A stretch of 64,000 nt of DNA from Brevibacterium yomogidense (GTDB lineage Bacteria > Actinomycetota > Actinomycetes > Actinomycetales > Brevibacteriaceae): NCBI RefSeq assembly GCF_016107685.1, contig NZ_JABASY010000003.1:248001-312000 (forward strand), read 5' to 3'. The notes below the pieces were generated by a model. That model had not been told where the DNA came from. It ran no database searches and was given only the letters and a program-made list of their open reading frames with translations. A program made the translations under genes and the position numbers. Shown one piece after another: positions 34,973-42,893 of this stretch. Position 1 is the first letter of the stretch. Every line of letters begins with the position of its first letter.

Positions 34973-35028
34973 CGAAGCGGCATGTGAAGCAACAGAGCCG
35001 TCTGTCGTTCACTGCGCGTTTCCGCCAC

Positions 35029-35077
35029 TGACTGCATCGTTTTCAGCAGTAGAACACTGCTGAAAACGATGCAGTCA
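35029..35077. repeat. Perfect 22-bp inverted repeat
   Basis: Arms at 35029-35050 and 35056-35077 are perfectly complementary around an AGAAC loop, and weaker pairing continues outside. It has less GC than the surroundings, lies 57 bases beyond the DUF488 stop, and has no T-run. It could be a terminator without U-tract or a remnant of a small repetitive element. Confidence 0.75.
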
Positions 35078-35200
35078 ACGCGTAAAAGTGCCACTCAACC
35101 GGGCCACTAGGTTCGCGGGACTCGTGAGCCCATTTCACAGCACGAGCGACCCCGTCCACGAGACTGAAGAAGCACCTCGCAGAACCGGCCCCCACACACG

Positions 35201-35242
35201 AAAAAAGTGCTGGGACGCCGTGTGTACGACGTCCCAGCACTT
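35201..35242 (-). terminator. Rho-independent terminator of tRNA-Gly
   Basis: On the minus strand, just after the tRNA CCA end, a 13-base perfect stem (AAGTGCTGGGACG / CGTCCCAGCACTT) with a 12-base loop is followed by TTTTTT. It is the best classical intrinsic terminator in the window. Confidence 0.92.
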
Positions 35243-35246
35243 CCGG

Positions 35247-35322
35247 TGGAGCGGATGACGGGGATCGAACCCGCGACCTTCTGCTTGGGAAGCAGATGCT
35301 CTGCCAGCTGAGCTACATCCGC
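35247..35322 (-). tRNA. tRNA-Gly (anticodon CCC)
   Basis: Minus strand, 76 bases with an encoded CCA end. The acceptor stem pairs GCGGATG with CATCCGC, the D arm includes AGCTCAGCTGGCAGAGC, the anticodon stem-loop is TCTGC-TTCCCAA-GCAGA with anticodon CCC (reads GGG), and the T arm is GCGGGTTCGATCCCCGT. All four stems pair cleanly. It is followed directly by an intrinsic terminator. Confidence 0.97.
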
Positions 35323-35469
35323 GAACGTGGAACACTATACCCCGTCCCCGCGGGGACGGAAGACACCCCACCCCACGACGTGTCACACGTGCACATGGTC
35401 GTCGCGTTCGCACGTCAGTGGTCGTGCCACACATGCAGCGCCGCAACCACCGTGACGCCAGTGACACAG

Positions 35470-35525
35470 ATCCTGCACGCCGGGACGCAGGGGCAGCACG
35501 CCGGATCACAAGGGCAGTACGCCGG
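35470..35525. repeat. Three imperfect 21-bp direct repeats
   Basis: Units starting at 35470, 35491 and 35512 share GCACGCCGG or GTACGCCGG at the same position with a 21-base (two helical turn) period. They lie about 70-130 bases upstream of the DedA gene and downstream of nothing coding on that strand. The rest of 35323-35597 shows only the tRNA promoter region on the minus strand. Confidence 0.55.
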
Positions 35526-35597
35526 CGTCCGGTACCCTGGTCGTCGCTACGGTCCTCCACCGGATCGAGTCCCACTCACCCCCGCAGGAGCCGCACG

Positions 35598-36422
35598 ATG
35601 AGCGACGACCGTCCCCGCGACGAAACGACGTCCGAGGAGATCGACGGGTCGTCTGTCGACGCCACCCCTGCAACCGAGAGCCCTGCGGCACGCGACAGCG
35701 CTGCGGAGCCGGATGGTGCTCCGGGCGGAACGTCGACCGAAGCGTCCCCTGAGGATCCCTGGGACGCGGTGAAGCCCTGGAAGGGGAAGGCCACGAGGCT
35801 GGACAAGATCCTCCTCGTCCTCATCATCGGCGTGCCGCTCGTCTATATGGCGCTTCTGCCGTTCCGGCCGTGGCTCCTCGTGAACGCACCGGTCCTGCAG
35901 GAATTCATCAACGGGGCGAAGACCGCGATCGTCGCGGCAGCCGCGTACGCCCGGGTGGGCGACCTCCCCCTGTGGCTGGTCGTGTTCGCAGGGTTCGTGG
36001 GCATGGCGAAGCTCGACTGGGTCTTCTGGTTGGCAGGCCGCCGATGGGGCGACGGCATCCTCAGGCTGTTCGCGCAGAACGAGCGGCAGCGCAAACGAGC
36101 GGAGAAGCTCAAGAACATCCCGGACTGGGCGCTGTTCCTCATGACGGTCATCGCGAGGTGCCCCGGCATCCCCGGCACAATCGTCTACTTAGTGGCCGGG
36201 TGGACGCGGATGCGCCTGTCCCTGTTCCTCACAGCAGACCTGCTGGGCTGCTTGATCTTCACGCTCATCTGGACCGTTCTGGGATACCAGCTGGGCGAGG
36301 CCGCAGTCGACATCCTCAAGGTGATCGACAAGTACGCGCTGTGGCTCACCCTCGCGATCATCGTCGGTATCTTCGTCCTGTCCTTCTACAAGGAATGGCA
36401 GAAGCAGAAGCAGGCCGACTGA
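35598..36422 (+). CDS. DedA/VTT-domain membrane protein
   Basis: A 274-residue protein. The first 75 residues are an acidic, Ser/Thr/Glu-rich cytoplasmic tail; then come membrane segments with the DedA-type pattern: GMAKLDWVFWLAGRRWGDGI, MTVIARCPGIPGTIVYLVAG (the conserved re-entrant region with Arg and Pro) and a C-terminal helix ending in KEWQKQKQAD. DedA proteins act in lipid scrambling and membrane homeostasis. The long acidic N-tail is unusual for the family. The ATG at 35598 has a CAGGAG site; an open frame upstream is unsupported. Confidence 0.85.
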   Translation: MSDDRPRDETTSEEIDGSSVDATPATESPAARDSAAEPDGAPGGTSTEASPEDPWDAVKPWKGKATRLDKILLVLIIGVPLVYMALLPFRPWLLVNAPVLQEFINGAKTAIVAAAAYARVGDLPLWLVVFAGFVGMAKLDWVFWLAGRRWGDGILRLFAQNERQRKRAEKLKNIPDWALFLMTVIARCPGIPGTIVYLVAGWTRMRLSLFLTADLLGCLIFTLIWTVLGYQLGEAAVDILKVIDKYALWLTLAIIVGIFVLSFYKEWQKQKQAD

Positions 36423-36800
36423 CAGTCGGGGACGCGATCGGCGGACCGACATGATCCGCACACTCCCGCTCTGAGTCAAGGCGGTGCCGTCATCGACGTA
36501 AGAACAATGACCAGTCAGGTCACGGCCGGACATATAAGTCGCCGTGGCATCCCGTGTCCCTCCCGCCGTGCAAATATTTCAGTTATTCGACGCCACGAGG
36601 CGCCCGAAAGCCCAGGAACCAGACAGGGTGCTCCCCGCGACGCCGTGCTTCCGCCCCAACTCTCAACTACGCGGCGAGGAACGGGGAAGAGAGCCAGTTC
36701 CTGAAGCGCTGGGAACACGGGGACGTAGCGGTTGGCGAACCGCTCATGGACCCGCCCTGTCTGCCCCACGCCCCACCGGTCCCGCCCCGAGGAGGTCGCC
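36423..36800. other. Intergenic region without a recognised gene
   Basis: About 380 bases between the DedA and GNAT genes. Short open frames exist on both strands, but none has a ribosome binding site together with convincing composition. It includes two AT-rich patches (around 36531-36540 and 36571-36587), unusual here, which may mark a promoter. No riboswitch was recognised. Confidence 0.5.
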
Positions 36801-37430
36801 ATGAGTGCCGAACCCCTGCACGCCCCTGAAGCCCTGCACGCCACCGAAGTCCTGCCCCTCACCGGCCCCGTGCCCGTCGCCGAGGCACTGCCCACCGCGG
36901 ACACCCGACCGACCACCGAAACCCTGCCCACGGAGACGCGCACTGTGCTGCGCACCCTCAGAGTGGCGGCGGACGATCCACTGGCCGCGCCGCTCCTGGC
37001 CGATCTGGAGCGGGAGTACGACTCCCGGTACGGGCTGGAGTTCAAGGGGGAACCCGCGAGCGTGGAGATCAACCGCTACCCTCCGGATGCCTTCGCCCCG
37101 CCTCACGGGGCGTTCATCGTCCTGCTGGACGGTGAGGATCCGATCTCTGGTGGTGCCTTCATGCGGTACGACGACCACACTGCCGAATTCAAACGGGTCT
37201 GGACGCACCCCGACCACCGCGGTCGGGGGCTCGCCGGACAGGTGCTGGTCGCGCTGGAGCACGAAGCAGTGGAGGCCGGATACGACCGCGTCTACCTCAC
37301 GACCGGGCCCAAGCAGCCGGAGGCCGTCGCGCTCTACCTCAAGAACGGATACACCCCGCTGTTCGACCCGCAGGGGCCCCAGCCGCCACGCGGGAAGCGG
37401 CCGTTCGTGAAGATCCTCAGTCGGGCATGA
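36801..37430 (+). CDS. GNAT-family N-acetyltransferase
   Basis: A 209-residue protein. The first 45 residues are low-complexity (Pro/Ala/Thr-rich, with repeats such as APEALHATEVLP). The GNAT fold follows: FIVLLDGEDPISGGAFMRYD, then the acetyl-CoA binding motif A, RVWTHPDHRGRGLAGQVL, with RGRGLAG contacting the pyrophosphate, and VYLTTGPKQPEAVALYLKNG (motif B). The acceptor substrate is unknown. The ATG at 36801 has a perfect GAGGAGG site. A hairpin follows the stop. Confidence 0.88.
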   Translation: MSAEPLHAPEALHATEVLPLTGPVPVAEALPTADTRPTTETLPTETRTVLRTLRVAADDPLAAPLLADLEREYDSRYGLEFKGEPASVEINRYPPDAFAPPHGAFIVLLDGEDPISGGAFMRYDDHTAEFKRVWTHPDHRGRGLAGQVLVALEHEAVEAGYDRVYLTTGPKQPEAVALYLKNGYTPLFDPQGPQPPRGKRPFVKILSRA

Positions 37431-37445
37431 CATTCGGGGATCACA

Positions 37446-37482
37446 GATGCACCCCGGGGGCACAGGGCCCACGGGGTGCATC
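37446..37482. terminator. Bidirectional terminator
   Basis: An 11-base perfect stem (GATGCACCCCG / CGGGGTGCATC) with a 15-base loop lies between the convergent GNAT and sodium:alanine symporter genes. Confidence 0.75.
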
Positions 37483-37528
37483 GTGTCTGCCGGAGATCCC
37501 GAGTCCTCACGGCTCTTGGCGGAGTCAG

Positions 37529-39049
37529 TCAGTCGGGCTGGTTCCCCGCTTCGCCGGGTCGTCCGGACACAGCAGTCCCGCGGTGAGAGGAGCCGATGAT
37601 GTCTCCGGCCTTCCATTCGTCCCAGCCAGGCTGATCCTTCATGAACGCCTCGATCTGGTCCTTGTCCGCGAGCAGCTGCGGATCGTGCTTGAGGTAATGG
37701 CGTGTCTCCCGGGCGATCAGTCCGGAGAGGACGAGGATTCCCACCAGGTTCGGCAGCGCCATGAGACCGTTCATCACGTCCGAGAAGCTCCAGACGACTT
37801 CGAGCTCCGAGGTGCAGCCGACGTAGACCACCAGGGAGAACACGACCCGGAACGGCAGCACCGCCCGACGGCCGAACAGCCTCTCCACGTTCCTGTCGCC
37901 GTAGTACGACCATCCGAGCAGGGTGGAGAACGCGAAGAGCACGATCCCCAGAGTGACGACCCAGTGTCCCCATTCACCCGGCAGGCCGTGCGAGAACGCC
38001 TCGCCCGTCATGAGTGCGGCGGAGATCTGTTCACCCGTCTCCGGATCGACCTGGTTCCACGTGCCCGTCGTGATGATCGTCAGACCGGTGAAGCTCACCA
38101 CGATGATCGTGTCGATGAACGTCTGTGTCATGGACACGAGTCCCTGACGCACGGGATGGTTCGTCTGCGCGGCCGCCGCGGCGATCGGGGCGGATCCGAG
38201 CCCCGATTCGTTGGAGAACAGACCGCGGGCGACTCCCATCTGGATGACGATGATGATCGCCGACCCTGCGAAGCCGCCCACCGCCGAGGTGCCGGTGAAC
38301 GCTTCGGAGAAGATCTGGCCGAACGCTGCTGGCACCGCCTGGATGTTCGCCAGCAGGATGTAGAGGCCGCCTGCGACGTAGAACACGATCATGATGGGCA
38401 CCAGGCCCGCAGTGACGCGGCCGATCGACTTGATGCCGCCGACCAGCACCACCAGGGTGAGAACGCTGAGCACCAGACCGGTGACCCAGGCAGGTACGCT
38501 CCAGCTGGCCTCGACGTTGGACGCGATCGAGTTGCCCTGCGTCATATTGCCGATGCCGAAGCAGGCGAGCACAGCGAAGATGGCGAACATGAGCGCCAGT
38601 GCTTTGCCGAACCCGTTCTTGATGCCGTGCTCAAGGTAGTACTGGGGTCCGCCGGACTTCTCCCCCGCCGCGTCGGTGCGGCGGTAGCGGACAGCGAGGA
38701 AGCCCTCCGCGTACTTCGTCACCATGCCCAGGAGTCCGGTCATCCACATCCAGAAGAGCGCACCCGGACCGCCGATCCCGATGGCCGTGGCGACTCCGAC
38801 GATGTTTCCGGTGCCCACCGTGGCGGCGAGTGCGGTGGTGAGCGCCTGGAACTGGCTGATATCCCCTTCCGAGCCCTGGTCCTTGCGCTTGAGGATGCCC
38901 AGGCGCAGAGCGGGGATGAGCTTGAAGAACTGCAGCCCGCCCAGGCGGAACGTCAGATACAGTCCGGTGCCCAACAGCAGCGGGATGAGGACGAACGGCC
39001 CCCACACCACTCTGCTGATCGCGTCGAATACGGCCGTGAGAGAGTCCAA
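37529..39049 (-). CDS. Sodium:alanine/glycine symporter (AGCS family)
   Basis: A 506-residue Na+-coupled amino-acid symporter with about 11 helices. Diagnostic parts are ATVGTGNIVGVATAIGIGGPG in the first unwound helix, KYAEGFLAVRYRRTD, GMTQGNSIASN-like GIGNMTQGNSIASNVEAS, and IQMGVARGLFSNESGLGSAP. Family members import alanine, glycine or serine. The C-terminal tail is about 40 hydrophilic residues. The 5' region does not show the glycine riboswitch sometimes found before such genes. It is a single gene between two hairpin-bounded regions. Confidence 0.94.
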   Translation of the reverse strand: MDSLTAVFDAISRVVWGPFVLIPLLLGTGLYLTFRLGGLQFFKLIPALRLGILKRKDQGSEGDISQFQALTTALAATVGTGNIVGVATAIGIGGPGALFWMWMTGLLGMVTKYAEGFLAVRYRRTDAAGEKSGGPQYYLEHGIKNGFGKALALMFAIFAVLACFGIGNMTQGNSIASNVEASWSVPAWVTGLVLSVLTLVVLVGGIKSIGRVTAGLVPIMIVFYVAGGLYILLANIQAVPAAFGQIFSEAFTGTSAVGGFAGSAIIIVIQMGVARGLFSNESGLGSAPIAAAAAQTNHPVRQGLVSMTQTFIDTIIVVSFTGLTIITTGTWNQVDPETGEQISAALMTGEAFSHGLPGEWGHWVVTLGIVLFAFSTLLGWSYYGDRNVERLFGRRAVLPFRVVFSLVVYVGCTSELEVVWSFSDVMNGLMALPNLVGILVLSGLIARETRHYLKHDPQLLADKDQIEAFMKDQPGWDEWKAGDIIGSSHRGTAVSGRPGEAGNQPD

Positions 39050-39596
39050 TTCCGCACCTCAGATTCCACGATTCCGCCCACCACAGAGTCGTGATCGGCT
39101 TCACAAGCAATGACCAGGGAACCCTACCGCAGTCGTCGGCGCAGAGGAGTCCCCAACCACCAACGGAGGTTGGGCTCGAGCCATCAGCGTCAACGGGGCT
39201 TCGCACGGCCACTACCCGCAAGTAGGCTGAATGGTCCATTTGCTACCTGGGAATTCGTCGGTAGCATCCCCGGTATGCCTCACACGGAGATCTCAGCCGG
39301 ACGCCTGTGTCGAACACAGGTCCAGTCCCTGGGGGATCGTGCGTCCGAACTGGACCGCCACTCCGCGCGCATCGCGCCCCGCCCCGCCAGCGGTTTCGCG
39401 AATGATTCCTGGACCCCTGCTGCGATCGGCTGGTGGGGCGGAGAGCCATAGGGCTGTTGCCCGCCGCACGGCCTGCTTCCCCGGGCCTCGGCATCACGGA
39501 CCTACCGCCGACACCAGCCCTGCCGCCTCAGCGCGCCGGGTAGCGAAGTACTGTTCGGCGGTCCACCCGCGACCTCCGACAGGAGCAGTATCAGCG
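39050..39596. other. Long intergenic region with several hairpins
   Basis: About 550 bases between the divergent AGCS and BCCT genes. Clear stems: CCCAACC / GGTTGGG (39152-39174), TGCTACC / GGTAGCA (around 39241-39266), CCTGTGT / ACACAGG (39304-39320) and, overlapping it, GGTCCAGT / ACTGGACC (39319-39356), which could be mutually exclusive. An open frame in phase with the BCCT gene runs through here but has no start signal or plausible composition. It probably holds both promoters and a structured leader. Confidence 0.5.
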
Positions 39597-41774
39597 ATGA
39601 CTGACGATCAGCAGTCTTCCCACACACCCGACCCCGCGTCGACGAACCCAGGCGCCGCGAACCACGACGCCACGGACGCGCCGACCACCGACACGACCGC
39701 ATCCGCTGCGTCTGCAGGCCACGGCGCCCCGCAGCGTCTCAAGCAGGACGCGAAGCGCGCCGGCCGCGCCGCCGGTGAGCAGCTGGGCCGCGCCGGCGAG
39801 CAGCTGGGTCGTTTCGACTACCGGCGCCCCCGGTACCCGCACAACGACTACCCGCACGACATCCACCCCGCGCTGGTGCCGGGTATCGCGATCGACGAGC
39901 AGCGTCGCCGCTACACCCTGGGCAAGACGGTCTTCGGTGTGGCCGGCGTCCTCACGGTCGCGTTCGTCATCTGGGGGATCGTCGGCACGGAGAGCGTGAG
40001 CATCGTCGCAGGTGCCGCCTACGACTGGGCGACCCGCAACCTCGGCTGGCTGTTCAACCTCGTCGCGATCGTCATCCTCGTCGCTCTGCTCGCGATCGCG
40101 ATGTCGCCCTACGGCCGGATCGTGCTGGGCAAGGACGGTGAGAAGCCGGAGTTCTCCACGTTCTCCTGGGTGGCGATGCTGTTCGCCGCGGGCATCGGTA
40201 TCGGTGTGCTGTTCTTCGGCCCGTCGGAGCCGCTGACCTACTACGTCTCCCCTCCCCCGCACACGAATGCGGCGGAGACCACCGAGGCCCTGCACCACGC
40301 GATGGCGCAGACATACCTCCACTGGGGCTTCCACGCCTGGGCGATGTACGCGCTGGTGGGTGGTGCGGTCGCCTATGCCGCCTACCGCCGAGGCCGCTCC
40401 CTCCTCATGTCCTCCATCTTCCGCAGCCTGTTCGGTGAGCGTCACACGGATGGCTTCGCCGGCAAGCTCGTCGACATCTTCGCGATCATCGCGACCCTGT
40501 TCGGCACGGCGGCGGCTCTGGGCATCGCAGCGATGCAGATCGGCACGGGTGTCTCGCTGGTGTCCGGTGCGGGCCCGCTCACGAACAACATGACGGTGCT
40601 CGTCATCCTCATCCTCACGGTGGGCTTCATCGTGTCCGCGGTGTCCGGTGTGTCCCGCGGCATCCGCTACCTCTCGAGCATCAACATCGTCCTCACGGTG
40701 GCGATCGTCGGCATCGTCCTCTTCGTGGGGCCGACGCTGTTCCTGCTCAACCTCCTGCCGTCGGGGATGATGGAGTACCTGGGGTCGATGTTCGACATGC
40801 TGGGCCGCTCCCTTTCCTGGGGTGAGGAGACGGTCGCCTTCCAGTCGGCGTGGACGGTCTACTACTGGGCGTGGTGGATCTCCTGGTCGCCGTTCGTGGG
40901 TGTCTTCATCGCCCGCATCTCCCGCGGCCGCACGATCCGCCAGTTCCTGCTGGGCACGATCTTCATCCCGTCGACGCTGCTGTTCGTCGCCTACGGCATC
41001 ATGGGCGGCACGTCGATCTGGATGTACACGCAGGGTGCGGAAGGGTTCTCGAACGACATGGCCCCGCCCGAGGTCTTCTTCGCCATGCTCGACAACCTCC
41101 CGAACATGGGCTGGCTGTCCGTCGTGAGCATCGCGGTGCTGGCGATCTTCTTCATCACGTCCGCGGATTCCGCGTCCGTCGTCATGGGGATGCTCACGAC
41201 CGGGGGCGATCAGGCGCCCCGACGCTGGATCGTCATCTTCTGGGGCCTGGTCATGTCCGGCATCGCGGTCGTCATGCTGCTGCTGGGCGATGCGACGGCG
41301 CTGGAGGGTCTGCAGCAGCTGGTCATCGTGACAGCTGTCCCGTTCGCGTTCGTCATGCTGCTGGCGATCGTCGCCTGGTTCCGCGACCTCCGCACGGACC
41401 CGCACACGATGCGCCACAAGTACGCGCAGGCGGTCATGGACAACGCGGTGGTCGACGGTGTGGACCGGTTCGGCGACGACTTCGCACTGCAGGTCGTGGA
41501 GACCGCGCCGGGTGAAGGTGCCGGTGCGATCATCGATTCGGAGGACGAGGACTACACCGCCTGGTACAAGCGCACCGACGAGTACGGCAATCCGGTCGGC
41601 TACGACTACGAGACCGGCGAGTGGGCCGACGGCTGGACTCCCGACGGGGAGGACTCCGCGACCGACGTCGCCGATACCGATCCGGCGGAGGACGACACCG
41701 CCGCCGAGGCGCCCACCACACCCGCTGCCCCCGCACCCGCAGCTGGGGAGGCCTCCGAGGATCCGGCCCGGTGA
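39597..41774 (+). CDS. BCCT-family transporter with long N- and C-terminal tails
   Basis: A 725-residue transporter. About 100 hydrophilic residues precede helix 1 (including two near-copies of GEQLGRAGEQLGR), the membrane core carries AAGIGIGVLFFGPSEPLTYY, YYWAWWISWSPFVGVFIARI and FFITSADSASVVMG, and about 140 acidic residues follow the last helix. Long tails are typical of osmotically regulated members such as BetP. The ATG at 39597 follows AGGAG by 12 bases. Its position beside the formylglycine enzyme and choline sulfatase suggests choline, choline sulfate or betaine as substrate. Confidence 0.93.
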   Translation: MTDDQQSSHTPDPASTNPGAANHDATDAPTTDTTASAASAGHGAPQRLKQDAKRAGRAAGEQLGRAGEQLGRFDYRRPRYPHNDYPHDIHPALVPGIAIDEQRRRYTLGKTVFGVAGVLTVAFVIWGIVGTESVSIVAGAAYDWATRNLGWLFNLVAIVILVALLAIAMSPYGRIVLGKDGEKPEFSTFSWVAMLFAAGIGIGVLFFGPSEPLTYYVSPPPHTNAAETTEALHHAMAQTYLHWGFHAWAMYALVGGAVAYAAYRRGRSLLMSSIFRSLFGERHTDGFAGKLVDIFAIIATLFGTAAALGIAAMQIGTGVSLVSGAGPLTNNMTVLVILILTVGFIVSAVSGVSRGIRYLSSINIVLTVAIVGIVLFVGPTLFLLNLLPSGMMEYLGSMFDMLGRSLSWGEETVAFQSAWTVYYWAWWISWSPFVGVFIARISRGRTIRQFLLGTIFIPSTLLFVAYGIMGGTSIWMYTQGAEGFSNDMAPPEVFFAMLDNLPNMGWLSVVSIAVLAIFFITSADSASVVMGMLTTGGDQAPRRWIVIFWGLVMSGIAVVMLLLGDATALEGLQQLVIVTAVPFAFVMLLAIVAWFRDLRTDPHTMRHKYAQAVMDNAVVDGVDRFGDDFALQVVETAPGEGAGAIIDSEDEDYTAWYKRTDEYGNPVGYDYETGEWADGWTPDGEDSATDVADTDPAEDDTAAEAPTTPAAPAPAAGEASEDPAR

Positions 41775-41820
41775 GCGTGCGATGCGCAGCGCAGCCCGCT
41801 CTCGCGGGTGCCTAGCCGGA

Positions 41821-41874
41821 CGTGGGGTCCTCGCCTCTCGTGAGGTCCTGGCCGGTCGTGAGGTCCTCGCCCCG
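41821..41874. repeat. 18-bp tandem repeat x 3
   Basis: Three adjacent imperfect 18-base units beginning CGTGRGGTCCT fill the space between the BCCT transporter and the end of the formylglycine enzyme gene. They are GC-rich and partly self-complementary with the following sequence, so they may also act in termination. Confidence 0.7.
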
Positions 41875-41901
41875 CGCGGGGGCCTCACCGGCCGGGGCGT
41901 G

Positions 41902-42849
41902 CTAGCCGGTCGTGACGGCCAGGCGGAAGCCGGTGTGCCCCAGCGACGTGTCCGCGGTGACCGCGGTACGCGCGGAGGTGCGGTACCGGCGGCAATAGGA
42001 GGCGTGGCACATGTACGACCCGCCGCGCAGGACCGGTCGCTGGTCGGTCGCGCGGAAGGGGCTCACGGTCCATTCCCACACGTTGCCGGTCATATTGTGC
42101 AGCCCGTACCCGTTGGGCGGGAACGCCTCCGCCGCCACCGTGCCGACCGGACCGGTGGGGCCATCGGGGAACTCACCGGAGAACGTGTTCATGCGGACCT
42201 CCCCGCCGGGCGTGCGCTCAGCACCCCACGGGTAGGGCTGCTGATCCAGCCCACCCCGGGCCGCGTACTCCCATTCGGTCTCCGTGGGCAGTCGCGCACC
42301 CACCCATCCCGCGTACGCTGCCGCGTCGCGCTGGGAGACGTGGGTGACCGGGTGGTCGACCCGATCGTCCACGCGGGAACCGGGACCTTCCGGTTCGAAC
42401 CAGCAGGCACCGGCCACCTCCTGCCACCACGGGGTGGCGACCACGGTCGGGGAGGCGGCCCGCACCTTCGCGGGCAGCAGAGCGGTGAAGACCAGGGAGG
42501 TGCCGTGGGCCTCGGCGTCGGTGCGGTGCTCGGTCGCCGCGACGAAGGCCGCGAACTGGGCGACGGTCACCGTCGTCGTCGCGATCGCGAACGGGTCGAC
42601 GGACACGGTGCGGACCGGACCCTCGCCGTCCTCGGCGTAGGCGAGCGGATCCTCGGCACCCATGCGGAAGGTGCCGCCGGGCAGCCCCGCGAAGCGCAGC
42701 TCCGACCCGGCCGCGGCACTGAGCCTCTCCAGCAGGTCCGGACCAGGGCCGCAGTCCTCCCCCGCCGGACCGGTGCGATCGGCAGCGGTGCCGGCGTGAG
42801 CCTCGGGCAGGTCGGTGCCCGTCCGGTCCGGGCCGCAGCAGGCACTCAC
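41902..42849 (-). CDS. Formylglycine-generating enzyme (sulfatase-modifying factor)
   Basis: A 315-residue FGE/SUMF1-type oxidase that converts the CxPSR cysteine of sulfatases into formylglycine. The active-site pair is visible as Cys281 and Cys286 in GGSYMCHASYCRRYRTSAR, and the fold marks PGGTFRMGAEDPLAYAEDGE, RLPTETEWEYAARGG and HNMTGNVWEWT are all present. The GTG at 42849 has GAGGTGA at good spacing; an open frame 18 codons longer would run into the divergent promoter. It is divergent from the sulfatase with 44 bases between start codons, so both are probably expressed together. Confidence 0.95.
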   Translation of the reverse strand: MSACCGPDRTGTDLPEAHAGTAADRTGPAGEDCGPGPDLLERLSAAAGSELRFAGLPGGTFRMGAEDPLAYAEDGEGPVRTVSVDPFAIATTTVTVAQFAAFVAATEHRTDAEAHGTSLVFTALLPAKVRAASPTVVATPWWQEVAGACWFEPEGPGSRVDDRVDHPVTHVSQRDAAAYAGWVGARLPTETEWEYAARGGLDQQPYPWGAERTPGGEVRMNTFSGEFPDGPTGPVGTVAAEAFPPNGYGLHNMTGNVWEWTVSPFRATDQRPVLRGGSYMCHASYCRRYRTSARTAVTADTSLGHTGFRLAVTTG

Positions 42850-42893
42850 AACTCTCACCTCGTAGACAGTTCCAAGAAAGGACGTGACGCCAC

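Noticed and set aside
35296-35598. A 101-codon frame running through the tRNA region with GQHAGSQGQYAG repeats
   Set aside because: It begins antisense to the tRNA and its repeats simply translate the 21-bp DNA repeats; no ribosome site.
39050-39240. Glycine riboswitch before the AGCS symporter
   Set aside because: None of the conserved glycine-aptamer core segments was found on either strand; only a short CCCAACC hairpin.
39231-39596. N-terminal extension of the BCCT gene by 122 codons
   Set aside because: No start signal and non-protein-like composition; AGGAG and ATG at 39597 explain the gene start.
39591-41888. A 765-codon open frame antisense to the BCCT transporter
   Set aside because: It mirrors a real gene with strong family motifs, has His/Asp/Arg-rich composition typical of antisense high-GC frames and no ribosome site.
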